This document shows positions 59,283 through 64,000 of a stretch of DNA of 64,000 bases, piece by piece. Both the position numbers and the translations under genes were made by a program. Within the stretch, counting starts at the first letter, position 1, and every line of letters starts with the position of its first letter. The stretch is from Warburgia ugandensis (taxonomy: Eukaryota; Streptophyta; Magnoliopsida; Canellales; Canellaceae). The notes below the pieces were generated by a model, which was given only the letters and a program-made list of their open reading frames with translations, was not told where the DNA came from and made no database searches. The DNA lies in the NCBI GenBank assembly GCA_035236585.1, contig CP141130.1:30329501-30393500 (forward strand). The letters are read 5' to 3'.

Positions 59283-59294
59283 ATCGACTACACT
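59283..59294 (-). repeat. Target-site duplication of LINE F
   Basis: ATCGACTACACT recurs exactly at 61281-61292, at the other end of LINE F. Confidence 0.9.
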
Positions 59295-61280
59295 CATCAT
59301 CATTATCAAGACCTTATGCCAATTAGGGGTTGGCCACATGAATCTTATTCCTTCATTCCACTCTATTAAATACCATGGTTTCATTTAGTCCCAAAGTTTT
59401 TAAATCTTTCCTCACCACTTCTATCCATATTCTTTTGGGCCTTCCCCTTGCCCTTTTAGAGCCTTCTACTTGTATCGCCTCACTCCTTCGAATTGGTGTT
59501 GTTGTTGGTCTCCTTTGGACATGTCCAAACCATCTAAGTCTAATCTCCCTCATCTTATTACCTATTGGTGCTACCCCTAAATTTTCTCTAATATTTTCAA
59601 TTCTAATTCTGTCCTTTCTTGTCTTACCACTCATCCATCTCAACATCTTCATTTCTGCAACGCTCATCCTATGAGTATCATGTTCCTTAACTAGCCAACA
59701 CTCTGATCCATAGAGCATGGCCGGCCTTATAGCCATCCTATAGAATTTTTCTTTTAGTTTGAGTGGCACCCACCGATCACATAAAACTCCAGATGCGCAT
59801 CTCCATTTGTTCCAACCCGCTTGGATTCTCTGGGTAACCTCCCTCTCAATCTCTCTACTCTCGTGAATCATTGATCCTAAGTAACTAAAGTGGTCTTTTA
59901 TAGGGACTTCTTGGTTATCAATCTGGACTAGTGTTCCACTTCTACTCTCCTTACTAAAATTGCATTCCATATATTCTGTCTTAGTTCGGATAATTTTAAA
60001 TCCTTCAGATTCTAATGCTTCTCTACATAACTCTAGCTTTATGTTTACACCCTCCCTTGTCTCATCAAGTAAGACTATATCATCTACAAATAGCATGCAC
60101 TAGGGGATCTCCTCATGCAAATGTTTTGTTAACTCGTCCATAACTAATGTGAAGAGGTATGGACTCAATGTTGATCCTTTGTGCAATCCTACAGTGACAG
60201 GAAAATCACTAGTCACGCCACTAGTGGTCTTAACATTTGTTACCGCTCCCTCATACATATCTTTAATTATGTCTATATACCCCTGAGAAACCCCCTTACC
60301 ACCCAACACCCTCCATATTAACTCTCTAGGGACTCTATCATAAGCTTTCTCTAAATCAATAAAGACCATATGTAGGTCTTTGCTCCTCTCCCTATATTTC
60401 TCTATTAATTGTCTTAGCAAAAAAATATCTTCCATGGTAGACCTCCCAGGCATGAAACCAAACTGATTCTTCGATACACTTGTTTCATGTCATAGCCACT
60501 TCTCAATCACTCTTTCAAAAAGTTTCATGGTGTGGCTCATAAGTTTGATCCCTCGATAATTAGTGTAGCTGTGAATGTCACCTTTATTCTTATAGATTAG
60601 TACAATAGAGCTTTTCCTCCACTCATCAAGCATTTTCTTTGATTTTATAATCTTGTTAAACAACTTGGTCAGCCAAACTACCCCAATATCTCCCATATGT
60701 TTCCAAACCTCTATTGGTACACCATCAGGCCCCATGGCCTTTCCTAATTTCATCTTTTTCAAGGCCTCTTTTACTTCAAATATTTTAATCCTACGTTCAT
60801 ATCTATAATATCCAATGTTATTTAGATTTATATTATTTTCAATCCTTATTTTCTCAAAGCCATTGTCATTTAATAATTTTTGAAAGTATGTTTCCTACCT
60901 TTGTTTGATCTCATCTTCTTTGACTAATACCTTTTGATCATCGCTTCTAATACACCTAACATGATCTATGTCCTTACCCTTCTGTTCTCTTACTTTTGCA
61001 AGTTTAAACACATCTTTCTCACCTTCTCTTGTTCCTAATTTATTATAGAGCTCATCATATGCTTTAAGTTTAGCCTCACTTACTATTCTCTTAGCAACAT
61101 TTTTAGCATTCTTATATTGTTCATAGTTTTCATTATTTCTAATCTTCTGCCAAGCTTTAAAACGCATCCATTTTTCTTTAATAACTTTTTGCACTGTTTC
61201 ACTCCACCACCATGTTTCCTTTGCTAATAGCCTTTTACCTTTAGATACTCTTAAGACATCTTTTGCCACTTTCTTAATGA
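59295..61280 (-). mobile_element. RTE-clade LINE F, 5'-truncated, 1.99 kb
   Basis: A minus-strand copy of the same LINE family as D and E. Its 3' tail (GAT/AAT repeats) is at 59295-59310 and its truncated 5' edge at 61280, equal to about 56553 of LINE D. A 12-bp target duplication, ATCGACTACACT, flanks it (59283-59294 and 61281-61292). It is the youngest-looking LINE here, with one continuous reading frame broken by three stops only. It lies inside LTR G3. Confidence 0.92.
59353..61269 (-). pseudogene. RTE LINE F reverse transcriptase and C-terminus, one frame with three stops
   Basis: The whole coding part lies in one minus-strand frame. It begins after the endonuclease ('MAKDVLRVSKGKRLLAKETW') and covers a linker rich in Lys and Glu. 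RT follows: 'MKLGKAMGPDGVPIEVWKHM', 'MPGRSTMEDIFLLRQLIEKY', 'HMVFIDLEKAYDRVPRELIW' with catalytic Asp, 'GLHKGSTLSPYLFTLVMDEL', and 'CMLFVDDIVLLDE' with the catalytic Asp pair. The RTE C-terminus follows ('RWFGHVQRRP', 'RGRPKRIWIEVVRKDL'). Stops are at 60895-60897 (TAG, D has CAA), 60490-60492 (TGA, D has CGT) and 60100-60102 (TAG, D has TGG). RT catalytic residues are intact. The 5' truncation removes the endonuclease, so it is dead on arrival. Confidence 0.92.
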
Positions 61281-61292
61281 ATCGACTACACT
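61281..61292 (-). repeat. Target-site duplication of LINE F, second copy
   Basis: Exact repeat of 59283-59294 at the truncated 5' edge of LINE F. Confidence 0.9.
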
Positions 61293-62200
61293 GATGGGGA
61301 AAAATAGTAGGGAAAAAGGGATAAAATAATTTAACTTTGTAGCCTAACCAGCGGCAACAGGCAATAGAGATCCTCCTTCCTTTTTCCCTATTGCCTGTTG
61401 ATGATGGTTAGGCTTAGGTACACAGTGCTACACCTAAAGCGATGTTGGCTAATTGTTGTGGGTGACTAGCATGCATGAAGTCCTAGGATGAAGAAAGGAG
61501 AAAGGGGGGGAGCAGGTGGGTTGCATGGCATCAATCGTCAGCATCCTGTCATTCGATCAAGGAGAGAGAGCAAAGGAAAAAATGGGAAACAGGAACAGGC
61601 TGGGCACAACATGTTCTACCTGGTCAAATCAAAGGAGAGAAGGGTGTTGCCAATGAGCTGGGCTCAAGCCGTTGCATTAGGTGCACCAATGGTCAATGGT
61701 GGTTGGTCGAAGTGAGGGTAGAAGATGAGAGAGTAAGGGAGAGGAGAGAGATTTGTTACATTTTGGTTTAGAAGAGGGGATGCCAATATCAAAATGGCCC
61801 CTCTGTTTTAGGATTTTCTTTTCTTTTTCTTTTTTATCTTATTTTACTAAAATATCCTCCATATTCAAAACATCACTTCTTCTTCTTCTTTTGAACTTTG
61901 TTTCTTGCAAAATTAGTGTTGTTAGAATTGTCTCAATGCGTACACTCCAAATATTAAGGTTTGAGGGTCAACTAGGTGTCTTTGAAAAGGTCAATTTGCA
62001 CAAAACTCAAAATGAGACTCTTTCCTTAGGTAGGAAATATATTTTTACAATATCATGGATAGGTCATCTATCCATCCTTTACTTAGGGTCAATCCCTAGA
62101 TGATACACTATACTTAACCTTCATTCTGGCTCATTTTACTCACACTCTCACTCAACTTTCAATAAATTTCATTTCATGATAACTGATGAGGGGTATAAAA
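61293..62200 (+). mobile_element. LTR G3, right part
   Basis: Continues LTR G3. 'aatatcaaaatggccc' (about 61785) corresponds to 'attatcaaaattgccc' in G1 (41421). A foldback pair 'caacaggcaatag' and 'ctattgcctgttg' lies at about 61355-61400. A 16-base A run is at about 62198. The LTR end could not be placed, and no primer site was seen before element K. Confidence 0.45.
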
Positions 62201-64000
62201 AAAAAAAAAAAAGTTGTCCTATTTTTTTGTAATTGTAATTGGTTATTCACTATAACTGAATATTTATGTATATCACACTTACGGTGGCCAACTACATAGA
62301 GGAATTTCTTTGAACATAGTGATGTTATCTCTTAGGATGACTTGAAGGTCATCTTCACTGATAGGTTCCTTCCTCTGCATGTATCGGAGAGGATGGAACT
62401 AGAGTTCATGACTCTCATATAAGGCATAAGAATTGTAGTGTAGTACAAGATGGAGTTTGCTCAGTTGCATAGATTTGTACTTGATGTATGGTCATCAGAA
62501 TAGAAGGCAGCCTTAAGTTTGTTCGAGGGTCAAAATTTGATCTACATCTATATATCTTGACTTCATAACCTACATCTATAGTTAGAGCTATGGAGCTTGC
62601 TTCCATATTAAAGAGGGAGTTGAGGCACTCAAATAGAGAGAAGGGCAAATCTAGTGGTCCTAAGCAAGATGAGAAGGAGTTAGGAAGAAAGAGTTTGTAG
62701 TTAGGAGAACATTCACACGGCTAACCAAACCAGCAGTGGGTCATGCCAGAGGCAGGGCTGCTTACTAAGGTGTGTGTCAAAGATGTCAGTGGTGCCATCT
62801 AGGTCACCCTTGTTCAAGAGTAGTCGTTAGATGCTTTATTTGTGGCTAAAATGCCACTTTGCACGATATTGTCCATGAATCTTGAGAGCAAGATCACTAA
62901 GGCGGGACCATGCACCATTGCAAGATTAGAGCCCCAGGTGTTAGGGGAAAATTTTTATACTGACTGTTGGCTAGGCTTAAAGCATCCAACACCCTCGTGG
63001 AAGGTACTCTTCTAGTTGCTAATAGATATGCTCGTATACTCATTGATCCTGCAGGAAGAAGTAGGTGACATTATATGCTCCAGATGGGAGAGACATTATG
63101 CTTTTAGGCATGATTGCATACTTTTGGTGTGAGTATCATTTCATCCAGTCAAGCATCGCATCTTTTAGCTAGTGGATGCTAGCAAGAGGTATAGATGCCC
63201 TGCATAGAGGAGATCAATGTAGTGCACAAGTACAAAGATGCATTCATAAGGAGTTGCCTAGTTTTCCACCCAAGACAAGATGGAGTTCACCATTAAGTTA
63301 TTGCATGGGGTGACTCTTATCCCTAAGGCTCTATATCATATGGCACTTGTAGAGCTTAATGAGTTGAAGGTGCAGCTATATGAGTTACTAGATCAAGGCT
63401 TCATATACCCCAGTGTTTCACTATGGGGAGCACTAGTCTTGTTTGTGAAGAAGAAGGGTGGCTCTTTGTGGCTATTTTTTATTAGTTTGCAGTGAGGCAA
63501 AGTTTTTTTTAAAGGCTGATCTGAGGACTCGGTACCATTATTTGAGGATACGTGATGAAAACATTTCTAAGATAATGTTCAAGACTCGATATGTCCACTT
63601 CAAGTTTTTAATGATGTCATTTGGGTTGAGGAATGCTCCCACGATGTTCATAGACTTGATGAACAGGCTGTCAGGGATTTTCTGGACAAGTTAGTGATTG
63701 TGTTCATCGATGATATCCTCATCTACTCTAGCAGTATTGAGGAGCATTATGAGCACTTGAGGACTTTTTTTGGCACTTTATAGGCACATTAATTGTATGC
63801 CAAGTTCTCCAATGTGCTTGAAATATAATAAACAAGGATGAAGTTGTAGTGGATTCTCAAAAGGTCGAGGCAGTGGCTAATTGGGAGCAGCCCAAGACTA
63901 TGACTAATATGTGTACTTTTTGGGTTTGTCAGGTCATTACAAGCAACTTATTCTCTCATTGCACAGCCATTGACATCCTTGACTAAGGACTACACTTTTG
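62201..64000 (+). mobile_element. Ty3 element K, gag to RT, degraded, runs off the window
   Basis: Gag-like sequence near 62285-62420 ('DLKVIFTDRFLPLHVSERME', compare 'W..F...F..kyfp'). A protease-region relative lies near 62990-63060 ('NTLVEGTLLVANRYARILID'). RT starts at about 63280: '[20 protein letters not shown]', then 'RTRYHYLRIRDENISKIMFK', 'MMSFGLRNAP' and '[10 protein letters not shown]' (about 63700-63735). The order is that of Ty3/gypsy, related to element C but clearly distinct. Broken, with several breaks. It could be the internal region belonging to LTR G3, which is inference. Confidence 0.75.

Overview
This window looks like nuclear DNA of a flowering plant, from an AT-rich region filled with transposable elements. 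The evidence is the company of elements: Tekay/Del-type Ty3 chromoviruses with very long LTRs, Athila/Tat-like LTRs, RTE-clade LINEs ending in GAT repeats, a CACTA (En/Spm) fragment with the plant DUF4216 domain, and a TRIM. No host gene could be confirmed. The only hint of one is a 41-codon exon-like stretch near 11.6 kb, which I could not identify. I saw no tRNA, rRNA, CRISPR or organelle-like sequence.

Layout. 0-3.2 kb: Tekay LTR fragment, then two Athila-like LTR pieces facing tail to tail. 3.2-7.2 kb: unassigned sequence with a 190-bp three-copy tandem repeat and a long CT microsatellite. 7.7-13 kb: a dispersed repeat present twice; one copy is split by a 1,029-bp inverted TRIM composite (TSD TGAAA). 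A less repetitive block at 10.8-12.5 kb lies between the copies. 14.1-23.4 kb: a Tekay-like LTR (A) split by a whole 4.73-kb solo LTR (B) of a related family, with TSD AAAAG. 23.4-30.3 kb: remains of an Athila-like element, LTR tail plus primer site, internal region and a second LTR. 30.3-32.4 kb: LTR tail, primer site and gag of a plus-strand Ty3 element (J). 32.4-37.4 kb: LTR and internal region of an old minus-strand Tekay-like element (H). 37.4-42.7 kb: CACTA-like sequence split by a 3.26-kb LTR (G1). 42.7-44.6 kb: another LTR (G2). 44.6-50.4 kb: the best-preserved LTR element (C, Tekay, minus strand) with long gag-protease-RT and RNase H-integrase frames and a chromodomain end. 50.4-52.6 kb: a rearranged RTE LINE (E) with its 5' half inverted. 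53-62.2 kb: a long LTR (G3) split by a full-length RTE LINE (D, 14-17 bp TSD) and a 5'-truncated RTE LINE (F, 12-bp TSD). 62.2-64 kb: gag to RT of a degraded plus-strand Ty3 element (K), running off the window.

Nothing here works together as a pathway. The value of the window is its layering: several insertions have exact target-site duplications, so relative order can be read (A before B; the dispersed repeat before the TRIM; G3 before D and F). The most notable points are the inverted TRIM composite, the 23-residue repeats at the N-terminus of the RTE protein, a twin-priming-like LINE inversion, three nonsense codons in LINE F that all fit cytosine deamination, and paired hairpins plus a CpG-rich patch inside the Tekay LTRs. 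LTR elements are treated as fossils throughout.
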